From contig RBKR01000014.1 of NCBI GenBank assembly GCA_004835665.1, positions 806,001-870,000 of the forward strand: a stretch of 64,000 nt of DNA, read 5' to 3'. Below the pieces are notes generated by a model that had not been told where the DNA came from, made no database searches, and saw nothing but the letters and a program-made list of their open reading frames with translations. This stretch comes from Phoma sp. XZ068. Its lineage: Eukaryota; Ascomycota; Dothideomycetes; Pleosporales; Didymellaceae. Shown here piece by piece: positions 1-11,591 of the stretch (the first letter of the stretch is position 1; every line of letters begins with the position of its first letter). Both the position numbers and the translations under genes were made by a program.

Positions 1-3000
1 CAGATTCTGGAATATGGTGTCGGCAAACATGGGTAAAACCTCGATCAGGAACTGCACCCAATCATCGAGCACAAGTCGACTGGATGCTGACGAGAAACCA
101 AATTTCAGGCACTCGACTAGTTGGGCTGGCGGGGGGATAGGTACAGGCGCATGATCCACAGAGTCCCTGTTCAAAGCTAATGACAGCCTTGATCTCTGAG
201 CGGCAGTGTGTGGTGGTCTCACCTCCTGTGTTTTCTCTTCGGGAGGTTGGATGAGACGTATTCGGAGAGCGGATAAGATTGCACCAAGCAAAAGGCTCTG
301 CAAGGATGGCACCGCGGTCCTGAGCCTGATCATAAGCGGCACTTCAATCTCCAAGTCTCTCAGAGCGGGGGCAAAGGGGCTCTGATAGAGCTGCGAGATG
401 ATGGAGATAGATATGCGATGCAGCTCATGGATATGGGGCTCGAGAGTTGCACCTGCAACACCTGCTTGAATCGATAGAGCACCAAGACATCTCCTGATGA
501 GCCATTCTTGAAGTGACATTCGGTTGGTCAAGTTATTGTCCCACGTAGCCGCGGTCTGTGCTAATGTCGCCCAAGTGAACTGTGATGGCCGTTTCAACAT
601 GTGGAAGACATGGCTTAGATAGTAAAGACATTCTCTTGTGTCGTCTCCCGTTCTTGCTGTTTGTCTTGACTTAGCGTCCGTGTCAGAACCTAGATCCTCG
701 GTGGCTGCCAGACAATGTAAGGACTGAAGATGTACTGCTAGCACCTCAAAGACTTTATTGAGGGTAGGAAGGTCGAGGAGCCAGCTCTTCATAAAGGTTG
801 ATATTTCTGTGCCTTCCTCACCCAAGGTATCCAGGAGAAGAAACAGTGGTCGGGTCAGCACTGAATGAAACGTTCCTGGCGAGAGTGTGGGAGCCGGCAA
901 TGACATTCCACTTGCGCGTCGCGTCACACTGCCACGTTTCTCTGACTGTAAACTCAACTCGTGCATGGTGTGCGTCCAGAGCACTGCAAATCGTCGACCA
1001 CAGTCTGGGATGGGTGCAGAGCTTGATCCACGTAGGGTCTGCTCTGCAACGATCGCTGAGATAGCCGCCTCAACCGATCGACCAGTTGGCGAGATAGAAT
1101 GCAACTGCAATATACACAAAGTGGCTTCGACATGGTACTTTGGCATCGTCGGCGACAAATAGTGCCACAAGCAAGCAACCAGTTGATGTAAGAGCTCGGA
1201 CAGACTAGAAGTGGGAATATACGGCTGCGACGGGTGAGCCACCTGCAATGCCACAAGTATGCCAGCAATAGCACTCAGGTGCGAGAACGGTACGGTGCTG
1301 TTTGGCACCGGGGCAAAGAGCGACTCTTGGAGAACAGAAGAGAACTCGAAATCACCGATAGCGTGCAGATCCTGTGTCTTGACAATCAGATTAGCAAGGA
1401 CTTTGGAAGGTAATTCTGGTGAGTACGACCACCCATCTGCTTGGAGCGTGGCGAGTGTAATGTATGCAGCTTGTCGTAGGGCCATGCGGCCAACTAGAGC
1501 TGGTTCGTAGAGACGCTCTGCTGACTCTAAGCCGGCCTGGGCGTCTTCATAAAAGGTCGATATCTGCTGCAGCACTTGATTCCTTGGTACATCTGAGGTC
1601 TTGGGAATTTTGTCCTCATTTGACGATTGCTCGACTCTCAAGGCCCGATCCGGTACGATCTGAACAAGGGAATCAGCTATCTCGAGAGCCAGGTCGATGA
1701 CTTCAAAATCGATGGCCTTCGAGTTGCGATCTTGGGAGATCTGGCCAAGTGATGTAAGGGTAGCAACAATCATCAATGGCATATGATGAAGTAGCATATC
1801 TTCCTCCTTGAGGTTGAAACGGCCGAGGACGAACTTTGCTAGCTTCATTTGTTGCAATGCCTGTTGCTTTATTGTTGATCCGTCTAGGGACGAGGTGACA
1901 AGGTGAGTTAATTTGCCCCAGATCAGGCCACTGTCAACACCATCAAAGAACGCACTGGCACTTCTCATCACCTCGTCCACCTGTTCCTTTGATGCGTGCT
2001 CGCTGTAGGCCTGAACGCTTTGCAGTGCCGGTAAGAACAACTCGGGGACGATCAAGCCACCAACTTCCCAGCGATCCATAAGTGAAAGACAGACTCGGAA
2101 AGGTCGTGCGCGCTCCGCTGGGAATTGTGCGGGACGGTTGATCATCTTCAACACACTGGTAGTCAGCGCGGCCAAACCATAGCGGGAGAAGTAAGCCGCA
2201 TGCACGGTGGATGGATCTGCTGCCGTATGGTGTCGCTCCTGGGTGGGCGATTCACCACCATCGCTGGCCTCGACAGCAGAAGGATCTGGTCCAAGGAACC
2301 AAGCCCACAGTCTTCTGTTCAAGCTCATATCTCTGCGTGATACGACACCAGCAGCAGCAGCCACAAGTCGCTCGAGATCCGCTTTGCTAATACGTTGCTG
2401 CAGGACGGGAGAATCAAGTGGCAGATGGCTCACGATAAGGTCAAGGAAGCCTCTTTGAATTAGGAGCTGCGGATCTGAAAGGCCTGATTCGAAGCACCGA
2501 ATCAACAGCCCTGGTTCGGGATGAACAGCTGCATCTGCTTCGAGAGGCAGACTCCCGGCCCGTGTTCCATCCTTAGATGCTGGTAGACCAAACTTGGGTA
2601 GTCGGCGGGTCAAAAATGCGAGTGCGCCTTGCCGCCTCGAGGCATTTGTAATGCTGGCAAGGAAGAAGCACTGCCAGAAATGGGATGCATGTCCGTTGTT
2701 GGTTTTTGCGTCTGCCATGTCGTTCGACTGATCTTGGACTGCCTTCTGTAGTCTGTCGAGTGCTGACACCATGCGCTCGAAGTCCTCACTCGTTTCATCC
2801 TCGAGACCTGGCAATAGGCAGAGTATGATGGCTTTCAATGGGGGTCGTAACGCAGCGCCGTCGAGTTTCAGGATGTGATTCTCGAAGATGGAAAGGAAGA
2901 GTGGGCGCACTGAGAGCGATGCGAATGACAGGGTCGTGGCAAGGCCTGGCAGGTACAGGTTCAGGTCACGAGCAAGGGCATCTTCCTGGCCAATGGTCAG

Positions 3001-3521
3001 CGTCTGCCGACCTGGTTATCGAGTATGTGCATACTCCAATCGTTGTAAAGATGTAAGCATAGACCTCGAGGACTTTCTGGTGAACACCCGAGGGTAATGC
3101 TGGATTCAAGCACTGCGCTAATCGCAGTGCGACAGTATCGCTATGTGGAATGACAGGCGTCTCGGAAGGATGCGCTTGCAGGGCCTACACACAATATCGT
3201 ATAAGCGCGCTGCCATAATCAGGGTATCAAGGAGCAATTGACCTTCAGCAGGCGGCCGAGGAAAGAGATATAGTCAGCCCATTCCTGCTGCGCGGTATCC
3301 CAGAGGGCAAGCGTTCGTTCGACGCCGAGCGCATATCGCCGGAAGGGTTTGTCTTTCTTGTACAAAGCTGGCGACTTAGTCAGCCTGTCTTGCTATGCCT
3401 GGACGTATATGTGTCGTGTACCGTCTTCTGCGGCGTTGCGCGTTGCTCGAGGCGCGGGTGAAGAGCGCCCGGAGCCTGGTGGTGAGAACAACTGCAGGTT
3501 AGCAGTAGGATCAGCGGCCAT
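1..3521 (-). CDS. dopA: Dopey (Dop1/DopA) family protein, 5' part, runs off left edge
   Basis: Reading leftward, the frame stays open from about 2985 to position 1, so the 3' end lies outside the window. The translation has the Dopey N-terminal pattern: KKDKPFRRYA, QQEWADYISFLGRLLK, CLNPALPSGVHQKVLEVYA, DLNLYLPGLATTLSFASLS and LPGLEDETSEDFERM. Dopey proteins are large peripheral Golgi/endosome proteins that work with Mon2 and the flippase Neo1 in membrane traffic and fungal morphogenesis (family knowledge). Two introns are clear: 3185-3242 (58 bp) and 2986-3034 (49 bp), both phase 0 and each with a good acceptor. The first exon is less certain. ATG at 3521 gives an in-frame start, but a TAG about 40 codons later must be spliced out, by an intron I cannot place confidently (between about 3360 and 3410). 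Nothing in the visible part suggests decay. Confidence 0.85.
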
Positions 3522-3799
3522 TCTGGGTCGCGATAGAGGTCGAGTGTCCGTTCAGCGCGCTATATGCACGGGACATGTCGCTGTAATACCGTGTTCACTT
3601 GCTTGTTGCCTGTTGTCGCAAGCTTGAGCTTCGACGACACGAAGCATCATCGGCGAATGTGAAACAAAAGCGCCGACATGCGTCATGCAAACGGAATGCG
3701 GAAGGAGCAACCACCACGTCAACATCAGCAGTCACCCCCACACCCTTACCCATGTCCTGAACAACGTCTTAAAGGGCTCGATGGGGCCCTGCGATCGCC

Positions 3800-4226
3800 A
3801 TGCAGAACTCTCTCTCGGTAGGATCTTCCCGCACCGCCTCCGGATGCAGCTCACCATCATCAGGCCACTCCAGGCCACCCTCCCCCTCATTATAGGAACT
3901 GCGATGACCCTATATATGCCGTCCCTCCTCCAGAAGAACCGCCACCGTCCTACGACGATGCGACCCGCTCCTCGGCTTCACCCCTCCTAGTAGGGCCACC
4001 CGCAGACTATGGTGCCTTTCGAGCATACGTCGACCCTGACGAATCCTCCGAGGCCAGCAGCGAGGCAGCTGACACGGACCAATCGTTACCAGAGCGGGTT
4101 GGACAAGCCTTTGCTGTGCTTGTCTTCGTGGCCATTCTGTACATTTTCTGGAGTATCATTACCTCGACCGACCCTAACGACTTCCTACCCCACGACACAA
4201 CAACACTCGCAGCACGCCCAATATAA
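3800..4226 (+). CDS. small PPxY-motif single-pass membrane protein
   Basis: The main exon is an open frame from about 3896 to a TAA at 4224-4226. It encodes a proline-rich segment with PPPEEPPPSYDDA, then an acidic Ser/Glu stretch (ESSEASSEAADTD), then one hydrophobic segment (VLVFVAILYIFWSIIT) about 20 residues before the end. PPSY is a PPxY motif, the ligand of Nedd4/Rsp5 WW domains, so a role as a ubiquitin-ligase adaptor or an Rsp5-regulated membrane protein is a reasonable inference. The exon has no start of its own in frame. A Ser-rich frame beginning with ATG at 3800 lies just upstream and ends at the TAG at 3893-3895. A splice joining the two is expected, but I could not find a joint with matching phase, so the 5' end is provisional. 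It is encoded divergently from the Dopey gene. Confidence 0.5.
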
Positions 4227-6145
4227 ACGCTCGACGGCATCTGGTAAACGAACCCACATGTCCGGGGCCTGGAAAGATGTGCTGGATATGTGTACGGAGG
4301 ACGAGGAGATCACGAATTGTATTCGGGTGCCAGCCGTCTATTTCGACATAGAAGCCCACGGATACTGAACGGCTGGGACAGAATTCGCTTGAAGAACTCC
4401 ATGTTCTGCCAACCTCGATCGATATCGCGCGTTACAGACCGACAAAGGCAGGTCGTTTTGCAACTGTACAGACAGATATACTAGCTATGACGTTGCGTTT
4501 AGCTATATTATGATACTGGCCCTCAGTAGGCAGTGCCAGGCATGCGACTAATCTGGAAAGAACCTGCAATCGTCATGGGAAAGACATCATACGAAGCCTC
4601 AATGATGTACCATCAGCATCATCTCCAACCACAAAATGCTAGAAACCTTGCTCATCCTCGAAACGTAGCACAGTCGACACTAGTGATCCTCAGTCCGCAT
4701 GTGCAGCACGGCGTGCACATAGTTCGGTTGTTGCCAACGTGCGCTCGAAGGCTTGCAGATGCTTTTTGCCACTTTCTTTGTTTGGGCGACCGCTCGTTCC
4801 GGATGCGACTTCGTAAATTACCAACATCTGGCAGCTTATCACCGAGTGCATATTATTGTACACTATGTTTGCTTGCTCAGCATGCAGACGATGTCAGCCC
4901 TACCAGGTCATGTTCAATGGTCATCCAGCCGTTGCTCCCGGAGACACTCCGTTCTCGCGGCATGTCAGACGCCCGGGGGACGTTGGTGTTTTTAGCGCCC
5001 ACGCCTCAAACGCCTCGTGAACAACATCGCGATCCACCTTTTCTTCCAACACCTTGGCTCTTCTTGCTCAGCGGAAGCTTGTCGCGACGATCCCATCCCC
5101 GCTTTGAGCCTGGTTTGCGACACTTGTGTTCCCGTCGCCGCTTTGTCAATATCGGCCTCCCCGAACAGAGATCTGCAAAGTGTCTCCAGATTCGTTGACC
5201 GTGGAAAGCCGGACTGACCAGCTGGCCGGCACTACTACCCATCATCTTGGGCTTGACTTCGCGGCCGCGCGCGCCATCCCGTAGCTCGATCCGGATATCT
5301 CTACCGCCGCTTTCAGCAAGGCGAATACGATAGTCAACCCTGCTGGGGCATTGCTTAGCATTACTACATGTTCCAAGAGTGGGGTTTCGCGCCGACTTTC
5401 ACCACACCCTCGTGGCTCTGGACAAGCGATAGTGAAGGAGCTAACATGAGCAACATATCCACCTACGTGAGGTCTAAGATAGACAACTAGCAAGCGCTGT
5501 GGCGGTGCCAATTAGTCAAGCGCCAACTGCACAGCGGCTGCAGGCAGCCATAATGCAAGAAAGCGCAACGGAACTATTGGCTAACCAATTATCAATTTCC
5601 CCCAGACATTTCGCTCCGAGGATGCTCATTTGGTACGGTGACTATACAGGGCGTTTACAGTGCGGCTTTCCGATGGTTTATCAGATTACCGAATTATTAG
5701 CCCGCACTTGCTAACGGTGCCGTCCAACACAAGCTAAATGGACGGATACGTTTCCGTCACTATGTCATCACGAAGGGCGGTACTTTCCGGTGGGCTGTGG
5801 CTTGCTGCTACCGTCGCACTATGCTGGAGTACCTTGAAGAGCAACGAGGCTTGTCACAACTGGAATTGCAAATTGCACATCTGGAAGCGAACCAGATCCG
5901 GATGGCTCAGGTGCAACAGTTCGCTCCGAAGAAGTCAATCGAAATGAACAAGAGATGACAACACGTATCTTTCTCAAAGGGCAAATCTTCCTACGAATAT
6001 TCGACTATGTGCTCGGGCATACTGCTATGTCTAACGAGGGTATTATGACAAATGAAACATCTACATCTATCACCTTGCTGATATCTACTATCGCGAGAGG
6101 TCAAAAATTTGAACATCTCCAACACCGCGATACCTTCCTAATGCA
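4227..6145. other. gene-poor interval
   Basis: I find no convincing gene in this 1.9 kb. Several open frames of 60-220 codons overlap one another on both strands, without recognisable motifs or coding-like composition. The only stretch that looks like former protein sequence is near its right end (5731-5958), listed separately. Confidence 0.5.
5731..5958 (+). pseudogene. possible pogo/Fot1-like transposase C-terminal remnant
   Basis: The frame reads RFRHYVITKGGTF, then a Leu/Glu/Gln-rich helical stretch (LEEQRGLSQLELQIAHLEA) and a basic end (APKKSIEMNKR) before TGA. A basic segment, a V/I-x-x-GG step, a charged helix and a basic tail is the arrangement at the C-terminus of fungal pogo/Fot1-type DDE transposases (family knowledge). 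No catalytic DDE core, helix-turn-helix domain or terminal inverted repeat could be identified, so if this is a transposon it is only a fragment. It could also be the last exon of an unrelated gene. Confidence 0.3.
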
Positions 6146-8323
6146 TCACCTGTCCAAGTTCCACCACTTTCCGCGCTGCTTTCCATCGCTATGCGGCTTA
6201 CCCTTTCCAGGCGGTCCGCCCATCCTCTGACCCCAATACCCCATGCGTCCCTCGATCTCCTTCTCCCCCCGACACTGCGGCTTTGCATGGTCCTCAGCAC
6301 TTCCCATCGGCCAAATCGGCACAAAACACACTTCCTCGTCCCCACAGGTGCCGCACTCCTTCCAAGTCGTCCAGCTCAACCACTCCACTAGCTCCTGCAC
6401 AACCTCGACTGCGTGCTCAGCATACACAGCCGAGAAACTAGAATGCGGAGTAGGCGAGGTGGCGATAGACAAGCTAGTGAGCAGTGTATCGCAAACCCTC
6501 GTTGCAACGGCGTGGATGGCGCGGTGCGCAAGCGGCGTAAGCGTTGCTGGTGGGATACTGAGCGAGGGTAGAGGGGAAACGAGTTGCGCTACACAGCGCT
6601 CCGTTTCTCGCGACGCATTGCGCGCCGTCCCATCGATGAATGGCCTCAGCAGGCCTTGCAGATATACTGCCAGTTCCTCCTTGTCTGTCTGGAACGGCGC
6701 GTGCGTGATGATACGGTGTAAAGGCGTGGAGTAGCGAGTGACCACCATGTCAGCTACAGCCTGCCAATCCCTGCCCTTCTCTTCATCCCAGACTTTGCTC
6801 AAGATGAGGTTCGTGACATGCTCCTTGACGCGGTGCAGGCCTGCGGGCTCAGCGTTGGTGAGGCGCGGCATGCGCACATCAGACTGGACATCGTTGTCCC
6901 ACAGCCCTTTGACACCCTCCGCAAACACGCTGACAAAATTCTCGTAATCAACGTGCACCCTGTTGCCCCCTATACCATGATACCGAGATGTGATGGCTTT
7001 GACGTACTCCCACCCGCCCATCGGCCCGCGCCCTCTCCCTTCTTGCGCCATAACACTAACGACATCTATGCGCTCCAAGTGCTTCTCAAAATCACACAGG
7101 ATAATTTCAAATCCACCTTCAAGACGCAGAATGCCATCGATACGGTCTTCCCAGATCGTGGACGCCAGATCACAGAGTCCTTTTGCGCGCGCCATTTCAC
7201 CGCCCATGGGTCCGCCAATGTCACCAGCAGTCAGATTAAGCAACAACCGGTCCTGCGTATCGAGTGTTCCGTTGGAAGTCTTGCCCGCGGAGAGACCGTC
7301 GATGTAGAGGAGATGGAGCGGGTGTTTGGGTGCGTAGGCGTGCAAGTAGCCGACACGCTCTTCGCCAGACGAAATTATTGGCTCTTTCAGGGGCTGTTGG
7401 AATTGGCGCTTCCATGGTTTCTTCTGGTTGGATCGTAATTCGATGGTCTCTGTAGCATCGCCATGGTGGTGGTACTCTGGTAGAGGCGGTTCCTGGTGGT
7501 GCGATGGATCCAAGTGATGTTCTGAAGGTGGTGGACGGCGGTGCTCAGGGTCCCATGGGCGTTTACGTCCTCTGGAAGGCCGGTCCTTACGCGGTGGAGG
7601 AGGGTAGGGTTTGTAGATGTGACCTGGCGGCAAAGGAGGAGGACCATGTTCGCGATGCGGTCCACCCTTGCGAGGCCCACGTTCGTGATCTGGCGGAGGA
7701 AGTGGACGTTCGGTTCCATTACATGGCTTACGCTCTCGGTGTAGTGGCGGGGGTCCCTGTTCGTTGCCATGTGGAGGCCGACGGTGTTCTTGGTCTTCGT
7801 CCTCGCGTGATGGGCGATGGGTTGGTCTGTCGTGTGGCTCATGAAGGTGAGGTGGTTGAGGTGGGCCGTGTTCACGGTCCGATCCATGATCATACACTGG
7901 AGACAGTCCATGGTGCTTTGGCTCCTCTCCACCGTGCGACACACCCTTTATGCCATACTCTTTACCATCTGGAGGTGCCTCCCCAGGCGGTCCCTCTCCT
8001 TCGTCCGGTGGAGGTCCACCTGGTCCTCCTCGCGGCCGTGCGAAGATAAGTGCATGTTCGGGCTCGAAAGCAAGCCATTGCATTCCCTTTATGAAGTTCG
8101 GATCCGAGGTACCATGATACAGCTGTGTTCCTTCAGGCACAGTTGCTAGAAACAAGGACATTCCATTGTGATTGAGGCTGCCTCCCCATTGTCTCATCGA
8201 GGAATGGATCGCATTGAAGATGTGGTTTGCATTGCAGACTGCGGTATCGCTCGACGAGGTAAGGATGGGGCTGAATAACAGAGAAAATGACAACCAGTAA
8301 ACGGGCGCTTTGCAATGCATCAT
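6146..8323 (-). CDS. secreted fungal protein with Pro/His/Glu-rich central region, function unknown
   Basis: Single-exon frame of 725 residues from the ATG at 8321-8323. An upstream in-frame ATG at 8428 exists, but the start at 8323 places a typical signal peptide at the N-terminus (hydrophobic YWLSFSLLFSPIL followed by small residues). Next comes a conserved-looking segment (NHNGMSLFLATVPEGTQLYHGT, then WLAFEPEHALIFAR). About 220 residues of Pro/His/Glu/Arg-rich low complexity follow (GGPGGPPPDEGEGPPGEAPP and similar). A globular C-terminal half contains YIDGLSAGKTSNGTLDTQD and GEMARAKGLCDLA. I cannot name the family, but both flanking parts look like folded domains, and the repeat region looks like an extracellular linker. 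No introns are needed. The opposite strand is also open through the repeat region, which is a composition effect. Confidence 0.75.
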   Translation of the reverse strand: MMHCKAPVYWLSFSLLFSPILTSSSDTAVCNANHIFNAIHSSMRQWGGSLNHNGMSLFLATVPEGTQLYHGTSDPNFIKGMQWLAFEPEHALIFARPRGGPGGPPPDEGEGPPGEAPPDGKEYGIKGVSHGGEEPKHHGLSPVYDHGSDREHGPPQPPHLHEPHDRPTHRPSREDEDQEHRRPPHGNEQGPPPLHRERKPCNGTERPLPPPDHERGPRKGGPHREHGPPPLPPGHIYKPYPPPPRKDRPSRGRKRPWDPEHRRPPPSEHHLDPSHHQEPPLPEYHHHGDATETIELRSNQKKPWKRQFQQPLKEPIISSGEERVGYLHAYAPKHPLHLLYIDGLSAGKTSNGTLDTQDRLLLNLTAGDIGGPMGGEMARAKGLCDLASTIWEDRIDGILRLEGGFEIILCDFEKHLERIDVVSVMAQEGRGRGPMGGWEYVKAITSRYHGIGGNRVHVDYENFVSVFAEGVKGLWDNDVQSDVRMPRLTNAEPAGLHRVKEHVTNLILSKVWDEEKGRDWQAVADMVVTRYSTPLHRIITHAPFQTDKEELAVYLQGLLRPFIDGTARNASRETERCVAQLVSPLPSLSIPPATLTPLAHRAIHAVATRVCDTLLTSLSIATSPTPHSSFSAVYAEHAVEVVQELVEWLSWTTWKECGTCGDEEVCFVPIWPMGSAEDHAKPQCRGEKEIEGRMGYWGQRMGGPPGKGKPHSDGKQRGKWWNLDR

Positions 8324-8428
8324 GATCGGACTGCGAGTGAGCGCTGTACGCTGCTCGCAAGCGTTGAAACGAAACAAAACAACTGATGGACGCGATATTG
8401 AGAATGAACAGGAGCAGATACGAAACAA

Positions 8429-11400
8429 TAGAGGGAAAGAGTTTAACCTACGTGTGCGTATACGCGGCTCTACGTGGACAAATTTGTTGCGATGTCCTTT
8501 TGAGCTTCACTTACGCGGCCCATGGCAATTGTGATGCCAGGCGATGCTCAAATAGGCTACTGCCGTCGTACAACGCGACTGATTAGATCGTTGGGATCTA
8601 TTGGTCAATGCAATCAGGAGACAGGTTCTTTGCTGACCCCTCCCAGAGTCCAGCTTCATGCATATCCAAATCACGAGAAAGAATTCGCAGTCTATGCAAT
8701 TGCGAGCGACTGAGTGAAGATTCGAGAGAAGAGTTGTGGTTTGGTGCAGTCGGTCCGATTGAAACGTACAGGCGGGTGCACATCCCATCGCTCCAGAAAG
8801 TGGTCAGGAGCGCGTCAAGCGCCAAAGCACGGGATTATATGCCGGCGGCTGTGCCACATGCAAGCGCGCATCTTGCATACGGACACAGATCGAGGAAAGG
8901 AGTGCGATGCAGGAACAATGCTTTCTCAATGTTTGGGGAAATGTCAATTCTGTGCGCCTCGCTTCGAAATGACACGACTCGAATAGCTGTTCGGAACGAG
9001 TAGACTAATTCCGGTTTAGTTTCCAACACAACAAAGAACTGTTCCGGCGGCCGCTCGCTTTATGCCGTCTCGTGCCGTCTGCCAGTGTTGGACGCAGTAG
9101 CTAAGGCTACTAAATATCAGTGTGTGGAGCGTCAATATTGCACCGCGCTGTTGTTGAGTCAGTTGTCGTTTGATGACTTCCCATGGTTCCAGAGCGTAGA
9201 AGCTTTGGAAGGATTCGACACGCCAGCTCCTTGCGGGTGTAAGAGCCACCGGATATAGTTGTGACTGGTGGAGATTTCTTCTTGGTATCGTCAAGTGCCG
9301 GAAACCGCGTGATAGGGAAAGTGTTAGATAGCGAAACATGGAAGAAATTGTGGACTTCGGTGTAGTTCGGAGGATGCGTGCAAGCAATTGCTTGTAGATG
9401 GGTTCTGGCTCCGAGGAGGCGGTCGGAGACGGCAGTCGATAACATGCGACCGGCGCTTCATTGGCCGTGCTGCGGCGTGGGAAGAAATGAAAATCCCTGA
9501 CAGGTCATACAGAGTGCGCGGTCCGTCGATGGTGTTGCAGATGCGCGTCATTTGATACCGCTGGAGAGGGCATTCACATGGAGAGACCCAGTGAATCGCA
9601 TTCCCTCCCCAAAACTGTTAGACACCCGGCCAAAGCTCGTGGAAGTCTGCACCAGCACCTGTAGTCGGGTATGACACACAAGGATCATCGCTCGAAATAG
9701 TGTAGGATTTGAAAATTGCTCCTACCTTGGGGGCCAGGATAAAAGCGCTTAGGGGACAACGCAGAGTGGGGGCAGGTGCGTGATGGCGTTCGTGGACCGT
9801 CTGGCGGACCCAAAGATCGTCCTCTCAGATACGCTAATCCACTGCGCCAACGCTTAGATTGCCGAATTAGTCAGTCACGAGCAAGCCCCAGGGGAAAGAA
9901 GCCACCGTCAAGAAACGTCGTGCATGATGCAGGCACTCGCATTGAATGTCTGACAGCAGCATCCTCAGGCGCTTGGGGAAAACCCTCGTTCTGACAATTG
10001 CACGTGGGTGCTCGGGAGGAGCTCTCGTGTATGGTGAATCTCGCAGCATGATGCCTATTAGGGCATACACGGCGTAGCGTAACCAGCGCGACGGGCTCTG
10101 CTGCAACCCTGTCGTTGGTGACTACGGAATGCCACCACAGAGGTCGCGTCAACGGTGCAGTCACAGCGATGGCAGGATTCCCGCCCGGCACAGACGCCGT
10201 CAAGCTTAAATCTAAAACTGTCTGCGCGGACATGCCGCTTCGCAATTTGCTCTGGAGAGTTATGAGAGATTACTGGCCATCTATGATGTCGTTGTGCATC
10301 CCAGTACACAGTACCACCGCGGTGCCCCAGCCCCTTGTGTGCAAAACCAGCACTAGTTCAGAATAACAGCAAAAAAATTGGCTACGGCCCTTCACCAGAA
10401 CGTGGCACAAATTCGCAGCATGGTCTCATTTGAGCAAACACCTTGCATGAACAAGTGACCCGACGGACCTCATCCAACGTAATACTCCTTCCGATGCAGT
10501 GTATACTAGATCTGACTGTATTATTGTGTTGTTGTCTCAATGCAAAACAACCCATTGTCCACAGCCACCACCACCACAGTTACCTTGCACTGCCCTCGAT
10601 CCATCGTGCGAGTTGTATCCACCAAACGGGAAAACTCCACGATGCTCGATACAAAGAAGACACAATGACCTGCTTCAAGTGGCAAGCGCTTTAACACGTG
10701 CCTGTATGGTCTCGTATGATGGCGGGCGGGCCGGCGGTCCCCTTGGTTCGCATCTCTGCTTTGACCACCCAAACCGGTGAGCTTGACGGAGCAGCACGCA
10801 GCAACACGCAGGCACCACGGAAATACTCACTCGCGCCTATGATTCGCCAGTGAACCTCTCCACTCGCAGCATGGCATATGTAGGGTCTCGACCATTCAAT
10901 TGTCGGGTGGAGCCCTGGTCAAGTCAGCCTTGTTCGCACAATTCAGGCCCCCAGCTAGTACTTTGCAGGTCTTACACCAAGCTCCGTAATCGGAAAAGAT
11001 CGCACGGTATAGTCACTTTCGGCATAGATTTCGCCTTCACGAGTGCCGACGGGGAAGGCATCGTCATAATTGAGAGCGTTCCAGGTCCAATCTTCACAAG
11101 TGGCATGATGTTGATCTGCGAGAGTTGTCAGGGGAAATGAGACGATATCGACGTCGGAAGCGACTGGACGAAAAGCGGAATGACATGACTTGGGCTAGCT
11201 ATTCTAGGCAGCAGCGCCGCCGCATGCATCTATCCACATCTTGTCCCAACAGAGTCTACCAATGTTTGGGTGTATAACATGTCCACAAAGGTGATGTGTG
11301 AACGCCGGGTATGCAATGCAAAATGTGCAGCCAGCCGGGGGGGACTGCGGGTATACAATTGAGCGAATGTCGAATGGTGGAAAGCGAGGGTATCTTGAAT

Positions 11401-11591
11401 CGTAAAGGGGGCGGTAGACCAGCTACAAGGCGTAATGTGAAGGTCATTGTGAGGTCGAAAAATCGCAGCTTTCTTGAACGTATGCGACGATGCCTGAGCT
11501 GGTTCGATGTTGACAGCCCAGTTGAACCATGCAGGTTGAAAGGTAAGGGGTGCAGCTGCCGCTAAAACGACAGCGTTGTGCTCAAGGTTCG
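8429..11591. other. gene-poor interval between secreted protein and zinc-finger gene
   Basis: About 3.2 kb without a supportable gene. Short open frames (60-130 codons) lie on both strands, but they overlap, lack recognisable motifs and do not join across plausible splice sites. The part next to 8323 presumably holds the promoter of the secreted-protein gene. I saw no tRNA, clear tandem repeat or transposon ends here. Confidence 0.5.

Noticed and set aside
4533..5198. 221-codon + frame between the PPxY gene and the secreted-protein gene
   Set aside because: No recognisable domain, irregular composition, overlapped by other frames on both strands; kept as non-coding.
7504..8049. 181-codon + frame antisense to the secreted protein
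   Set aside because: Mirror of the Pro/His-rich low-complexity region; composition artefact.
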